From: Owenia fusiformis | Lineage: Eukaryota > Annelida > Polychaeta > Sabellida > Oweniidae | Assembly: GCA_903813345.2 (NCBI GenBank) | Contig: CAIIXF020000012.1 | Location: forward strand, 13,620,932 to 13,684,931 | Direction: 5' to 3' | DNA: 64,000 bases | Shown here: in pieces, positions 36,991-49,985 of the stretch | How the letters are laid out: every line of letters starts with the position of its first letter | How positions within the stretch are numbered: the first letter of the stretch is position 1 | Program-made: the position numbers and the translations under genes | The notes under the pieces: model-generated | The model's input: the letters and a program-made list of their open reading frames with translations, nothing else | The model's database searches: none | Told to the model about the DNA's origin: nothing

Positions 36991-37600
36991 CATCGTATAG
37001 TAATGGAAATCGAAGCAAATGTGACCCATATTATCTCTCAACATTAATGAGTATAGTCTCTTGACAAGTAACTCTGATGTTTAAATAGAATGGATTCGGG
37101 GGAAGGGCCCGGGATCGGGAATACTTGACCAGATATTTTGCTCCCATGGTGGCCCCGGGGTATGGAACAAGACAGGCCAATATCACTTTGTCAAATTCCC
37201 CATCCATGTCCGCGTGGGGGGTCTCTGTCAAACTTTTGAAATGTAATTAGAATCAAGTTGATTTTATCATTACGTTTGCATTGTTGTACGAAATGTCAGG
37301 ATGATCATACGATATCACCGATAGCCGTACGGTACGATAATCCTACGGTGACCGTACGCGCGCCGACAGGGTAAGGTCCGATGAGTTTAATTGAGAAAAA
37401 ATCGGTTAGGCATCTGCACTTTTTATGTGCGAGGTAAAGTTCTCGCAGCGCCCATACGATGTCTAAAAATCAACTAATTGTTGTCGATGTCCGTACAATA
37501 TAATATATAATACTAATCTTTAAGCAGATTTTAATTGAATCTGACACGACCTTGGGTGGGTTATATAGTGGAGAGTTGTTGGTTATAGAATGTAATGCAG

Positions 37601-37750
37601 TTATATGAAATACTGTGTTTTGATTGGCTAGACTAAGTTTGTCAAATTACACTATGCCTACACTACCCTCCATTAGTTTGGAATTCACACATAGCTAGAC
37701 AAGGTGTGTCCGATTTCAGCCAATCCGAACACAGTATTTCACATAACGCA
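37601..37750. mobile_element. Small foldback MITE, about 150 bp
   Basis: GTTATATGAAATACTGTGTT and TTGATTGGCT on the left are inverted as AGCCAATCCGAACACAGTATTTCACATAAC on the right. Single copy within the spacer; no frame. Confidence 0.65.
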
Positions 37751-38274
37751 TTGTGCGTGAAATAACCAATAACGATTCCAAGGTCATTCCTTAGGTGGTT
37801 GCAAAGGTGACACTCAACAGATAAAAATTGGTGGTTTGCCATCTTGACCCTTGCAAAAAGTTATTTAAAATATGTCATTTTAGTGATTTCGTATCTTTTA
37901 GGTGACATGGTAAAAATATTTTGCAATGTGTGAAAAGAATTTAAGCCCGAGACTCAATGCATTTTGTTATTACCAACATCTTCAAAGAATGATCATTCCA
38001 CATTGCACTCAGTCAAGGGCTTAAATCCTTAAACCTTTTCCCCATGTGCCAGAGCCACTCAATGTTTTATTTTTAATTTTCATAACTTTCAGCGACAAAA
38101 AACCATGTAAATCAATAATTTTTCTGGCTGTGATGTAATTTGACTGCATTGGCTATACCTCCAAATATTTTCAAATACTATTTCAAATACTATTACAATA
38201 GGCCGAAAATTTAAGACTAATTACAAACATTCTTTATATAATTATTCGATTTTAATTTTTTGAATTTATCCAAA

Positions 38275-38815
38275 TAGCAATTTCTATACGGACAAACTTA
38301 ATTTTTGAGCACTAAAGGTTTTCGACTACACCCGCATAGAAATCTCTATATAGGCATTCAATTTATATTTTTGACCATATAGAAATTTCTAATTTTTCAA
38401 TCTAGGAAAATAATTTTTCTGGGCCACATAGAAATTTCTATACAGAGTTTCGATTTTTATTTTTCTACTCTATCCTTATAGAAATTTCTATACCAGCAAA
38501 CATAATTTAAATATGCACCCATATAAATTTCTATGAAGCGTTTCAGTTTTTATTTTTGACTCTATCAATATAGAAATTTCTATACGAGGAGAAATGTTTT
38601 ACCAGTAACATAATTATTATTATTTCTGATGGCCTTCACATAGAAATTTCTATACCGATAACCAATTAAAATGACAAAAATTGATATTTCCAGAGTCATC
38701 TGCATAGAAATTTCTATACGGAAAGACAATGGAATATTTTGTATAGAAATTTCTATCTGAGAATAGTTTATTTGTAAGTCTAGTTTGAAGCTACATAGAA
38801 AATTCTATACGATAA
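38275..38815. repeat. Palindromic 14-mer array, third (diverged) copy
   Basis: About 11 units of ATAGAAATTTCTAT or one-base variants, at about 38275, 38337, 38380, 38429, 38479, 38521, 38568, 38640, 38703, 38741 and 38794. Spacer sequences differ clearly from the arm copies although the palindromes persist. Beyond 38820 the copies are almost identical again. Confidence 0.85.
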
Positions 38816-39699
38816 GAAGAAACACAATTTTACTAGACATTAACATGAATATGTATTGATAAAATGATTTTACCTTTATCTGGTTTGATGAAATATTCAT
38901 ATACTTTGTATAAATATTGTAAATCTAATATGATAATAAAACATTGACGGTTGAAATACATGAAATGCACTGCTGTTTTTACGTTTTTGGGTTTACAAAA
39001 AGGGACTAAACGGTTCATTCTCTTTTTAAATGGTCACGACTTCCTGTATTTTATTGCGTTAAGGTTAATGTTCAGAACTTCTGTATTGAATGAGTAGATG
39101 TGAATAAATCACAAAATGGTGTTTTGGTCTTACATTTTTGTAAAAATATGTATTCACTAAACTTACATTGATTAACTTCAATGAACAATTACAATGACGT
39201 TAAGAAATATGAAATAGAACTGGCATTGTAGCTGCTAACACTTGTTTTTAATATAAATCGAAGATAACACATAGTAAAGGTTTATTCCTCTGAAATATAA
39301 GTGTAAATCCAAAAAGTTGATCCGTTGTAAATGGTATAGCAGGTCCTCAGAATCCGAGTTTCGCCCAGTTTTCCTTGGTAAATTGACAAGGTAAGTAAAT
39401 TCTTGTTTAATTCATAGTTTCAAACATTTTTCATTCCTTGTATTTGACTTAGGATGGTGTTTTAAGCATTAAGATCGCCAATCATCCATTAGGGTCATTA
39501 AGCAATTGTTAATATTGAGTTGAAGTTGTAAATGGTCTAAAATTTCAGATGATACAATTTCACATTTGTCTTGGAACAGAGTTTTGCCAGTAATGCATGC
39601 GAGTTCTAATGGCAATAAATCCAAGGAATCGAAATGAAAAAAGACAGGTGGTTTAAATTGAAATTTGGTTTGCAGATCGGGATTCCTGAGAAAATTCTC

Positions 39700-40228
39700 T
39701 GCAGACGTATTATCTCACGTAATAAACTTACCCAATCAATCCGGGATTCATATATTAATACTCGACGTACTAACAATATTGGTCATCCAGCGTAGTTTTA
39801 CATTTAGAGTCGATTTTCGCAACCAATCAAACAAAGTCTTTCGTTATCACGTTTTCACCTGTGGAATATGTCATATTCACCTGCTGTATATGGCATATTC
39901 CGCAAGTGAGTATGACATATTCTGCAGGTGAGTATCTGGTATTCACTGAAATCAATGTATCGCATATTCACTGCAGAATATCGCATACTCACCTGCGGAA
40001 TATGCCATATACCGCAGGTGAGTATGGCATATTCACCCGTATCACAAATACCGCGCAACCATGATTGTATGCCATATTCCGCGTAACAGGAGCTACGTGG
40101 TCTATGTCATATTTGAGGTTATATTTATGATATATAACAATGATATAGAGGATTTATGTGTTAAACTGCACGTAATACATATTAGGCTCGAGAATGTGCC
40201 ATCGTTTTTTATTCCTCTTACCAATTTT
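39700..40228 (+). repeat. Inverted block within the third copy (truncated MITE)
   Basis: Identical or nearly so to 28438-28971 on the same strand, so inverted with respect to the flanking blocks. It carries the CACCTGCGG/ATATGGCATA unit array. The right edge ends in a snapback (GGTAAGAGGAATA after TATTCCTCTTACC). Confidence 0.85.
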
Positions 40229-41066
40229 GGTAAGAGGAATACAAGAGAAAATACAAGAGTTGATTGAGCAAGATAGGCACATTTCATTGGATGAAATTAG
40301 TTCCATTCTGAATATTTCCCATGGCTCTTGTCATACAATCATCACTAAAGTATTGAAAAAGTGTTACGTAGCCTCAAAATGGGTTCCAAGATTCCTCACT
40401 CAAGAACAGAAGCAAGAAAGAATTGATGTCTCGAGGCAGTTTCTTGATGAATATGGACAATGCTCGTCCCCATACAAGTAATGTTGCCAAGACTGCCTTA
40501 GAAGACCTCCAATGGAGCAGGATTCCATAAGCACCATACTCCCCAGACTCATCTCCATGTGACTTTTACCGGGCTTTTGCCTCTTCAGCAATCTAAAGAT
40601 AGGTCTTCGGGGGATATGGTTTGATTCCGATGAGGCTCTGCAGGCAGCGGTGCACAAAAGTTTAAATGAATTGTCGGCTAGCGGTTTTAAAGGTGTCTTC
40701 AGAGACTGGGTAGAAAGGCACCGAAAGGTCATTGCTGCAGGGGGCGACTATTTTGAAGGCTAAATAACTAAATTAAACTTAGATATGACATCGGGGACTT
40801 AGTTAGGAAGGAGTTTTTAAATATTAAGACAGTTTAAAGTATATTTCATGTAATATAACAGTGTATGACAATCAATAAAATTGGGCTGAACCGAGTACAT
40901 CGCCCTTCTGTTACCATAGCAACCATTATTCAGTAACCAATGATAGTTGAGATACAATAATAAGTCAATATTAGCACAAATGTATGTTCTATATATGTAC
41001 CAAATATCAAGAAACAATTCCTCAAAATGACAAAGTTAGAGATAAATAAACAGAACTTTTTGACTG
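40229..41066 (+). pseudogene. Mariner transposase, internally deleted
   Basis: The N-terminal part (40240-40460) reads ELIEQDRHISLDEISSILN, then SKWVPRFLTQEQKQERI, the helix-turn-helix region and linker of mariner transposases. The frame then jumps to MDNARPHTSNVAKTALEDL, YSPDSSPCDFY, and after a stop and a shift WFDSDEALQAAVH and a GGDYFEG end before TAA (about 40762). The roughly 150 residues that normally lie between, including the first catalytic aspartate, are missing; the second (DNARPHT) and third (YSPDSSP) are present. Two in-frame stops confirm it is dead. The remaining 300 bases are probably its 3' untranslated part, ending where sequence homologous to 47727 resumes. Confidence 0.88.
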
Positions 41067-41811
41067 ACCTAAGTATTTGGAGTTGTAGAAATGTATTGCA
41101 TCATTAAAACATATCATTACATAGTATTACATAACATTACATGACACAACATCACATAACATTACATAACCCTACATAATTAATTAACCTGAAACAGCAC
41201 CTTCCAAGAAACTCTAAACAGCGAAAACTTGAAGACAAGTCAGAGATGAGCGTGATGAGCGTGAAACACCGATGGATATTGAGTTGTAAAGAGATGTCGG
41301 TAAGGGCAGATAATCCAAGGAAACCTTTTCAAAATGCCTTAAAAAGGTTTTATGAGGATTATTAAATGCTATGCCCCTATTTGCAGTGTATTTAAGGTCA
41401 TATCTGGGAAGAATTGCTGCTGTTAACATGACCAAGGGAGACACGGCGACTATTAATTTTGTGTAAAACTAAACTTTAATTTTGGTAAAACACTACATTT
41501 GAAATGTGTGTAACTTTTTCCCGTTTGTGAGTTGAACCATGATACTTGGCAAATCAATGTATCTTTGGATGAGCTTTAAAATGATATATGATACATACTA
41601 TGGAAACATTGGTGTATGTCTGGGGGGTCATACTTTCGGGACACCCTCTACTTATCTACTCTACAAGTATATGAGTAATCATTCCAGCAGGTTTAATAAA
41701 AGATCAGGTTGTAAATGAAGTAATTTGAAATATTTGATAGGCAATTTTAATAATTAAAACAAAAGTAATGGCTCCAATGATCATACATATAAATGGTTCG
41801 TTGTAGTAATC

Positions 41812-42380
41812 ATGGCACGGATTCGAGGCGGTGTCATTTTCTTCTCAGCCTGGGGTGTACTTGAGACTCTTATTTTCGGAGGGATGATGTTTGGTTGGCC
41901 TTCTCTAGTGTTCGTCCTTAAGGAAGAAAGTTATTTCAGTCATCTGTGTGAATGCGAGACAAACTGCACGACAAGTGCCTCATCAACAGCTGGTCCAACA
42001 TCATGTGCGGCGCAGGATGAACAGTTTAACTTGGTATTTGCGATAGCCGGAGCAGTCGTTGGATTTTTACTCGTTTTGAGTGGAACGATATATGACAAGT
42101 TTGGTACATTAACTACAAGGTTAATTGGAAGGTAATAGAGCTTATAGGTTGTTCAATCTATCCATACACAAGCAAATATTTTATTTGCTAAACACGAGCT
42201 TCTGTAACAAAAAGAACGATTGATAAATATCAAGACAACGATTAGAAATAATTGCCATATTAACAGAAAACCAGGGGATCCTCAAAATACTACTACGATC
42301 ACAAATGCATATTGTTTGTCATTTTATTTTCAGTGTTATATTTTTGTCTGGATCTCTGACGATAGCATTCACCACGCCAG
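41812..42380 (+). pseudogene. SLC43-family transporter, third copy (exons 1 and 2 only)
   Basis: Exon 1 at 41812-42131 and exon 2 at 42334-42380 with intact start and splice sites. Compared with the arms, exon 1 has R to S and K to E changes (KEESYFSHLCECET) and exon 2 ends FTTP instead of FSTP. The copy stops about 290 bp into intron 2 at 42667, where it joins the right arm. Without exons 3 onward it cannot encode a transporter. Transcription from it could only splice into the right-arm copy downstream. Confidence 0.85.
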
Positions 42381-44545
42381 GTACGTGCAACAGACATAGT
42401 GATACAAAATTACCATTGTCGAAACTCGTTTCGTTCGTTGCGTACCTTCACTACCTCTCTCTCTCTTAAATTCCCAGGGCACGATCTAAAAAAGCTTGAG
42501 AAATTAGTCTGCTCTGTAATACTGAATCAACAACGCCAAATCTTTATTATAAGATAAATGATAACGTTTACAAATATTTTTATCAAAGAGATGGGTAATA
42601 AATGTATCATTCAATGTGTTTTTGGGCAAAAAGCTAGGGAATTTCCGGGAGCAACACATTGTTATATCTTGAAATGCTATATCTTGTAATCCCACTCCAT
42701 ATGTTAATAGGATTTTAAAGACCCAGATAAAGCCACTTGTTGTAGTCGTACACAATGATATCAATATTTGATATGGAAAACTTCTTTTGAAGGGACTTTT
42801 TGTTCGAAACATTCTCAACTAATTTCGAATGATTTTGTTGTCAGTTGTCAAACACATTAAATAAGCAGTGATAATATAAATCCCATCGATTGCAAGCATA
42901 TATATACACATGTATACTGATCTATTTTATGTTGGAAAATTATAACAATTGTTTGGGGAACGAAAGAGAAATGAACTCACAAACGCAGGAAAGTGGTTCA
43001 GAAAAAGAGACACATACATTTAAAAATCAACATTACAATCAGCGACGGCTTTGCGAATGATGTTGACCCTTGAATTGCCAAACGATTTTGAATTTAAATA
43101 TATTTTTTGACACAAAAGGATGAAACTAAAGATTGACACTATTAGAAAAAATGAAACCAGTAAAATAATAGTAAAATAGAATGGTAGATTAGTGAAATTG
43201 TCATTTTAAAGTATATCATCTAATTTGTCATGTTTTGTTAATATTTCGTATGTACAGTTTTCATAGTAGATAAATATAAAGCTTTCTCATGGAGAAAATT
43301 TTCCATGATTAAAATGAATACTTCAATTCAGAAATTATAAATTTATTGTGTTAAATCAATCCTCAAGTGTGGTAATGTTCCAAATATTACACAGTATGTA
43401 GATTGTATGATTAACAAGTTCAATGGTGTCATCACATGCGATTTACTTATTTATAGATTTGTCTTAAGAGTCAGCCCTTACAAATACATTTAACATTAAT
43501 AATCAAATTATGGTGAAAAGAAAAAGGAAATAAAAGAATCAAAATAATTTCAACAAAATAATTTCATTGTAGGATGAACCTCAAATGCAATATATGATTT
43601 AATAAATGAATGTTGTGGTTGATTCAGAACTCCTTCAACATTTATCAAGAAGGGAAAATTCATTCATATTAGATGCATATCTTTCATATGACCACACATG
43701 TTTTGAACGCTTGGTATCATCTCCAGAACTAAATACCGTATCGAATACTACCTACTCTATATGGTATAACCAAGTATGAGAGTACGAGACCACATTTTAG
43801 GACTTTCATCAAAATACAAAATACAAAAACTAAGCCTATATCATTTGATTGAGAATTTATCTTTTGATAAAAAAGCAAAATTAATGTGTCGCACACGCAA
43901 GCAGTGAGTTATGTTCAAACATGGGCTTTTAATTAGTTGAAAGCCCATGGTTCAAACAAATGCAAAAGTATTAACATCAATCATGTATTTAAAGAATTTT
44001 TAAGACCAAGCTTGATACTTTATGGATGGGCTAATGGAACCATCTTGGTATCAAATGATGCTCGATTGAAAGAAACTTATTCGCTTTTCCTACCCCAATC
44101 GAATGATTTTTGATTTAGAGAATGCCATTCGCTTTGTCCACCTTTTAATAATGACTGAATGATGAACCTGACCTTATTTGCCTACCTTAATGGCATTGGT
44201 GATTGTTTAGCTCTGTAATTCTACTAGAGAAGAATTGACTTTGCTTCCAGGCAGAAAAGAGATAAAAAGAGATGGAGTCATTGCAGCCTCATTCGCCACT
44301 TGAGTAGACCAACCGTTGCGTAATATAGACAGGTAAACAGGGCCGACAATATTTATCTGTGTGAATAATTAAGTGAACTATTGTATTGCCCTATTCCATG
44401 ACATTCCAAGAATTGGCAAGAGACTCGAGTAACCACTGGATTTATCCTACAAGTCTTGTACTTCATACCTGATACCTATTGTGTGCTGTAAACAACAGGC
44501 AGAGTCATTTAAAACTCAGATCTCTTTCTAACAAGAGGGCTGCCA

Positions 44546-44905
44546 TCAATTATGTAAAGATATATGCGGAGGGTGCGTGGTTATATAATTCATTCGAACA
44601 TGACTGTATTCACGCCTTCTATAAACTGTAAACAAAGTCAACATTTCACCCGGGGTATATTCGCGAACAAAATCCCTGGTAATACGTGCAATGTGTGACG
44701 TCATAACGGCGGGACGTAGTAATGGCGGTTCATAATGACTATTAAAGATTACTGATAGACAGTAACTCTGGCATAGCCGAAAAGAGCACACATTCCAACG
44801 TCCATATTGCTCACCAGGAGCCGTCACCGTGAACAAAAACATTGTGAGGAAAATTATGAAGTAAACATGTTGCATACGTTCTTGTGCATGTGTGGTTGAT
44901 ACCAC
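44546..44905 (-). other. 119-codon open frame, right-arm copy
   Basis: Same protein as the frame at 30412-30771, with a silent CCC in place of CCT. TGACGTCA is at 44696. It lies 3.6 kb upstream of, and antisense to, right-arm SLC43 exon 1. Confidence 0.25.
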
Positions 44906-44954
44906 ATTTTATCATATATTTAAATGAATAAGTGAATTAAAATCTACTACACCC

Positions 44955-45487
44955 GCATAGAAATTTCTATACAGGATTTTTATATCTATACATGCATTTT
45001 TTGACCATATAGAACTTTCTATATTGGCCATCAAGCAAAATTATTTTTCTGCGCCGCATAGAAATTTCTATACAGCATTTTTATTTATCGATCTTTTCCC
45101 TATAGAAATTTCTATACCGGCAACCAAAATTTATATTTACAACTGCATAGAAATTTCTATACGAACACTTGCTTTAATTAGAAAGGCATAGAAATTTCTA
45201 TACAGGGAGAAATGTTTTTCTGGTAACAGAATTAGTATTTTCCGACGGCCTTCACATAGAAATTTCTATAGAGGTATTCAGTTTTAAATCTTCTGCTTAA
45301 TCGGTAGAGAAATTTCTATACCGATAACCAAATGTTCATCAATAACAAAATTAATATTTCCAGCCCCATCCGCATAGAAATTTCTATACGAAAAGTCAAC
45401 GGAGTCTTTTGTCAGTTTGTTTAGAAATTTCTATCTGAGGATAGTGTATTTGAAAATATAGTTTGAAGTTACATAGAAAATTCTATA
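44955..45487. repeat. Palindromic 14-mer array, right-arm copy
   Basis: Reverse complement of 29830-30362, unit for unit, including the same imperfect units (ATAGAACTTTCTAT, TTAGAAATTTCTAT, ATAGAAAATTCTAT). Confidence 0.9.
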
Positions 45488-46460
45488 CGATAAGAAGAAA
45501 CACACATTAACATGAATATGTATTGATAAAATGATTTTACCTTTATCTGGTTTGATGAAATATTCATATACTTTGTATAAATATTGTAAATCTAATATGA
45601 TAATAAAACATTGACGGTTGAAATACATGAAATGCACTGCTGTTTTTACGTTTTTGGGTTTACAAAAAGGGACTAAACGGTTCATTCTCTTTTTAAATGG
45701 TCACGACTTCCTGTATTTTATTGCGTTAAGGTTAATGTTCAGAACTTCTGTATTGAATGAGTAGATGTGAATAAATCACAAAATGGTGTTTTGGTCTTAC
45801 ATTTTTGTAAAAATATGTATTCACTAAACTTACATTGATTAACTTCAATGAACAATTACAATGACGTTAAGAAATATGAAATAGAACTGACATTGTAGCT
45901 GCTAACACTTGTTTTTAATATAAATCGAAGATAACACATAGTAAAGGTTTATTCCTCAGAAATATAAGTGTAAATCCAAGAAGTTGATCCGTTGTAAATG
46001 GTATAGCAGGTCCTCAGAATCCGAGTTTCGCCCAGTTTTCCTTGGTAAATTGACAAGGTAAGTAAATTCTTGTTTAATTCATAGTTTCAAACATTTTCCA
46101 TTCCTTGTATTTGACTTAGGATGGTGTTTTAAGCATTAAGATCGCCAATCATCCATTAGGGTCATTAAGCAATTGTTAATATTGAGTTGAAGTTGTAAAT
46201 GGTCTAAAATTTCAGATGATACAATTTCACATTTGTCTTGGATCGGGATTCCTGAGAAAATTCCTCACTTATATCATAACTCATACATTGAATTTGGAGA
46301 TTTTTTTGTATTGACCTACTTTCCGGACACCATGTCTCAAAATTGGTAAGAGGAATAAAAAACGATGGCACATTCTCGAGCCTAATATGTATTACGTGCA
46401 GTTTAACACATAAATCCTCTATATCATTGTTATATATCATAAATATAACCTCAAATATGA

Positions 46461-47116
46461 CATAGACCACGTAGCTCCTGTTACGCGGAATATGGCATAC
46501 AATCATGGTTGCGCGGTATTTGTGATACGGGTGAATATGCCATACTCACCTGCGGTATATGGCATATTCCGCAGGTGAGTATGCGATATTCTGCAGTGAA
46601 TATGCGATACATTGATTTCAGTGAATACCAGATACTCACCTGCAGAATATGTCATACTCACTTGCGGAATATGCCATATACAGCAGGTGAATATGACATA
46701 TTCCACAGGTGAAAACGTGATAACGAAAGACTTTGTTTGATTGGTTGCGAAAATCGACTCTAAATGTAAAACTACGCTGGATGACCAATATTGTTAGTAC
46801 GTCGAGTATTAATATATGAATCCCGGATTGATTGGGTAAGTTTATTACGTGAGATAATACGTCTGCATACGTTGATATATTCGATAAACTGTACTGCTGA
46901 TTCAGTAATCATTATAATAATTAATGAAGTTTTACTTGTTCGTTTAATCGATGCAATTGACAATTGCGTACCTCCGTATCACGCTCTCATTGGTAAGCGT
47001 GTATTCCATATACCGCAGGTGAATCTGTCATACACTGCAAGTGAATATGCCATATTCGTTACTGAATATGGCATATTTTTGTATCGTGTTTACCGCGTAA
47101 CAGCTCCGAGATCAAC
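46461..47116. mobile_element. Candidate CACCTGCGG-unit MITE, right-arm copy
   Basis: Mirror of 28190-28845 with very few differences; for example TTCCATATACCGCAGG at about 47005 where the left arm has TGCCATATACCGC. Mirror-image open frames on both strands are by-products of the palindromic units. Confidence 0.6.
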
Positions 47117-47745
47117 AAGGGGGATATTTTTGCCGCGTATTATTACAATTCTCGCATCAGAAGGTGAAACAATCGAAAGGTAAGTTTGAAATATTACGGA
47201 GGGTTGGAAAACTCAACGATATAGAAGATTAATTTTTTAAGAGAAATAGTTAACCATTAATTGAACTATTCAGACTGAATTCAGACAAATTGATATCATA
47301 TTTAAAATCTTTAGCGTCATAACTGCTTCATTATTCGTTAGTTAGTAATGTTCCTTATACGCATATTTATGTAACATTTACTAATAGAATGCCTACATTA
47401 AAAAATAAAAAAATATATATAATGTAGCAAATGGACAAGTACATAACACAAACTAAACTAAAACCTAAGTTAATTACCAAATTAAAACGAGAAAAGCAGT
47501 AAAATAAAAATAACTCTCAAATTAAGATCCAAATGGAGGGAGGGTGGGAGAAAAAGCTAACAAGTATTACTGCCTAATGCTACATGTGAGCTGCTAAGAG
47601 ACTGACTGACTGCTAGACTGGAGTGACCATTTGACCTGATGAATATCTCGCATAACCATCAGTACAAGCATAAGTAAATACCAACTCAGATGTCCATATA
47701 ATTTAAATGAAGACATATCTTTAGTATTTGGAGTTGTAGAAATGT

Positions 47746-48298
47746 ATTGCATCATTAAAACATATCATTACATAGTATTACATAACATTACATGACACAA
47801 CATCACATAACATTACATAACCCTACATAATTAATTAACCTGAAACAGCACCTTCCAAGAAACTCTAAACAGCGAAAACTTGAAGACAAGTCAGAGATGA
47901 GCGTGATGAGCGTGAAACACCGATTTATATTGAGTTGTAAAGAGATGTCGGTAAGGGCAGATAATCCAAGGAAACCTTTCCAAAATGCCTTAAAAAGGTT
48001 TTATGAGGATTATTAAATGCTATGCCCCTATTTGCAGTGTATTTAAGGTCATATCTGGGAAGAATTGCTGCTGTTAACATGACCAAGGGAGACACGGCGA
48101 CTATTAATTTTGTGTAAAACTAAACTTTAATTTTGGTAAAACACTACATTTGAAATGTGTGTAACTTTTTCCCGTTTGTGAGTTGAACCATGATACTTGG
48201 CAAATCAATGTATCTTTAGATGAGCTTTAAATTGATATATGATACATACTATGGAAACATTGGTGTATGTCTGGGGGGTCATACTTTCGGGACACCCT
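47746..48298. repeat. Transposon-like end plus microsatellite, right-arm copy
   Basis: Mirror of 27005-27560, ending TCATACTTTCGGGACACCCTC. It lies about 165 bp upstream of SLC43 exon 1, so it may supply 5' untranslated or promoter sequence to the gene. Confidence 0.4.
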
Positions 48299-49176
48299 CT
48301 ACTTATCTACTCTACAAGTATATGAGTAATCATTCCAGCAAGTTTAATAAAAGATCAGGTTGTAAATGAAGTAATTTGAAATATTTGATAGGCAATTTCA
48401 ACAATTAAAACAAAAGTAATGGCTCCAATGATCATACATATAAATGGTTCGTTGTAGTAATAATGGCTCGGATTCGAGGCGGTGTCATTTTCTTCTCAGC
48501 CTGGGGTGTACTTGAGACTCTTATTTTCGGAGGGATGATGTTTGGTTGGCCTTCTCTAGTGTTCGTCCTTAAGGAAGAACGTTATTTCAGTCATCTGTGT
48601 GAATGCAAGACAAACTGCACGACAAGTGCCTCATCAACAGCTGGTCCAACATCATGTGCGGCGCAGGATGAACAGTTTAACTTGGTATTTGCGATAGCCG
48701 GAGCAGTCGTTGGATTTTTACTCGTTTTGAGTGGAACGATATATGACAAGTTTGGTACATTAACTACAAGGTTAATTGGAAGGTAATAGAGCTTATAGGT
48801 TGTTCAATCTATCCATACAAAAGCAAATATTATTTGCTAAACACGAGCTTCTGTAACAAAAAGAACGATTGATAAATATCAAGACAACGATTAGAAATAA
48901 TTGCCATATTAACAGAAAACCAGGGGACCCGGGATAAATAAAAAAAAGTTGAAAGAATCTGGTAATCCTCAAAATACTACTACGATCACAAATGCATATT
49001 GTTTGTCATTTTATTTTCAGTGTTATATTTTTGTCTGGATCTCTGACGATAGCATTCTCCACGCCAGGTACGTGCAACAGACATAGTGATACAAAATTAC
49101 CATTGTCGAAACTCGTTTCGTTCGTTGCGTACCTTCACTACCTCTCTCTCTCTTAAATTCCCAGGGCACGATCTAA

Positions 49177-49985
49177 CCCTACTATCACACCAAACTAGTT
49201 CTCACTACGTTCTCGAAAACGGGCTTCAACTGTGTACGAACGGACTGGACCTACTAAGAACCGTTTGGGATCTATTTACAAACTTCATCGAACGTACTCG
49301 AACGGGTAGGTCCTCTAGAACTTAGACAATGCTCAAAATGTTCTCGTGGTCGTCACGTTCTACAATTAGAACGAGTGACAACGTACTAACAACGAGCTGG
49401 ACGAACTACGAACGGAACCGTCGTACTTCAATCCTACTAGGGACGTTTTAACAACGAATTGAACTGTCTGAGGACGTGTTGAGAACGAGGTAGAACTAAT
49501 TGCAAACGGGTTTAAACTGATTAAGAACGTATTTAACACTGCTTATGAACGAGTTAGCAAAAAATATAGCTATCACACCAAACAAGTTGCCACTGCGTTC
49601 TTCAAAACTGGTTTTAAACTGTGTGCGAACGGAATGAACGTAGCTGCAACTTTCTAAGGTCTATTTACGAACTTTATGAACGTTCTCAGACGGGAATGTG
49701 ATTTTAGAATTTTGAATCGATTCAAAATTCGATGGCGACCATACCGTTCTGTTATCATGTCATGTTGACCTTCTAGACTAAGGCACGCGTTCTACGACGT
49801 TGCACACCGATGTGGTGCGACCTGAACGAACTGCGAACGCGATGGACGTATTGAAGACTGTTTAAGAACGAAGAAGCTAATTATTTCAGACATATTTCCC
49901 GATCTCAGCCATATTGAGCCCGTTTTACGACGTTTTCGTAGGACTGGCAAGAACGGGTAAGAACTAGTTTGGTGTGATAGGGGGG
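49177..49985. mobile_element. PIF/Harbinger-like non-autonomous element, right-arm copy
   Basis: Flanked by TAA at 49174 and 49986, with ends CCCTACTATCACACC and GGTGTGATAGGGGGG. It sits in intron 2 of the right SLC43 copy and is the mirror of 25321-26129. The empty site ATCTAA|AAAAGCTTG is at 42484-42498. Confidence 0.78.

Larger units (their letters stand above)
38275..42668 (+). repeat. Third, rearranged partial copy of the duplicated locus
   Basis: Three blocks match the arms. 38275-39695 follows right-arm 44940-46262, with a diverged palindrome array and ~96 extra bases at 39576-39672. 39700-40228 matches left-arm 28438-28971, so it is inverted relative to its neighbours. 41067-42667 matches right-arm 47727-50167 but lacks the Harbinger-like element and 38 bp in intron 1. 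A deleted mariner (40229-41066) replaces the expected sequence between the last two. Overall it is a direct tandem duplicate of part of the right arm. Confidence 0.88.
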
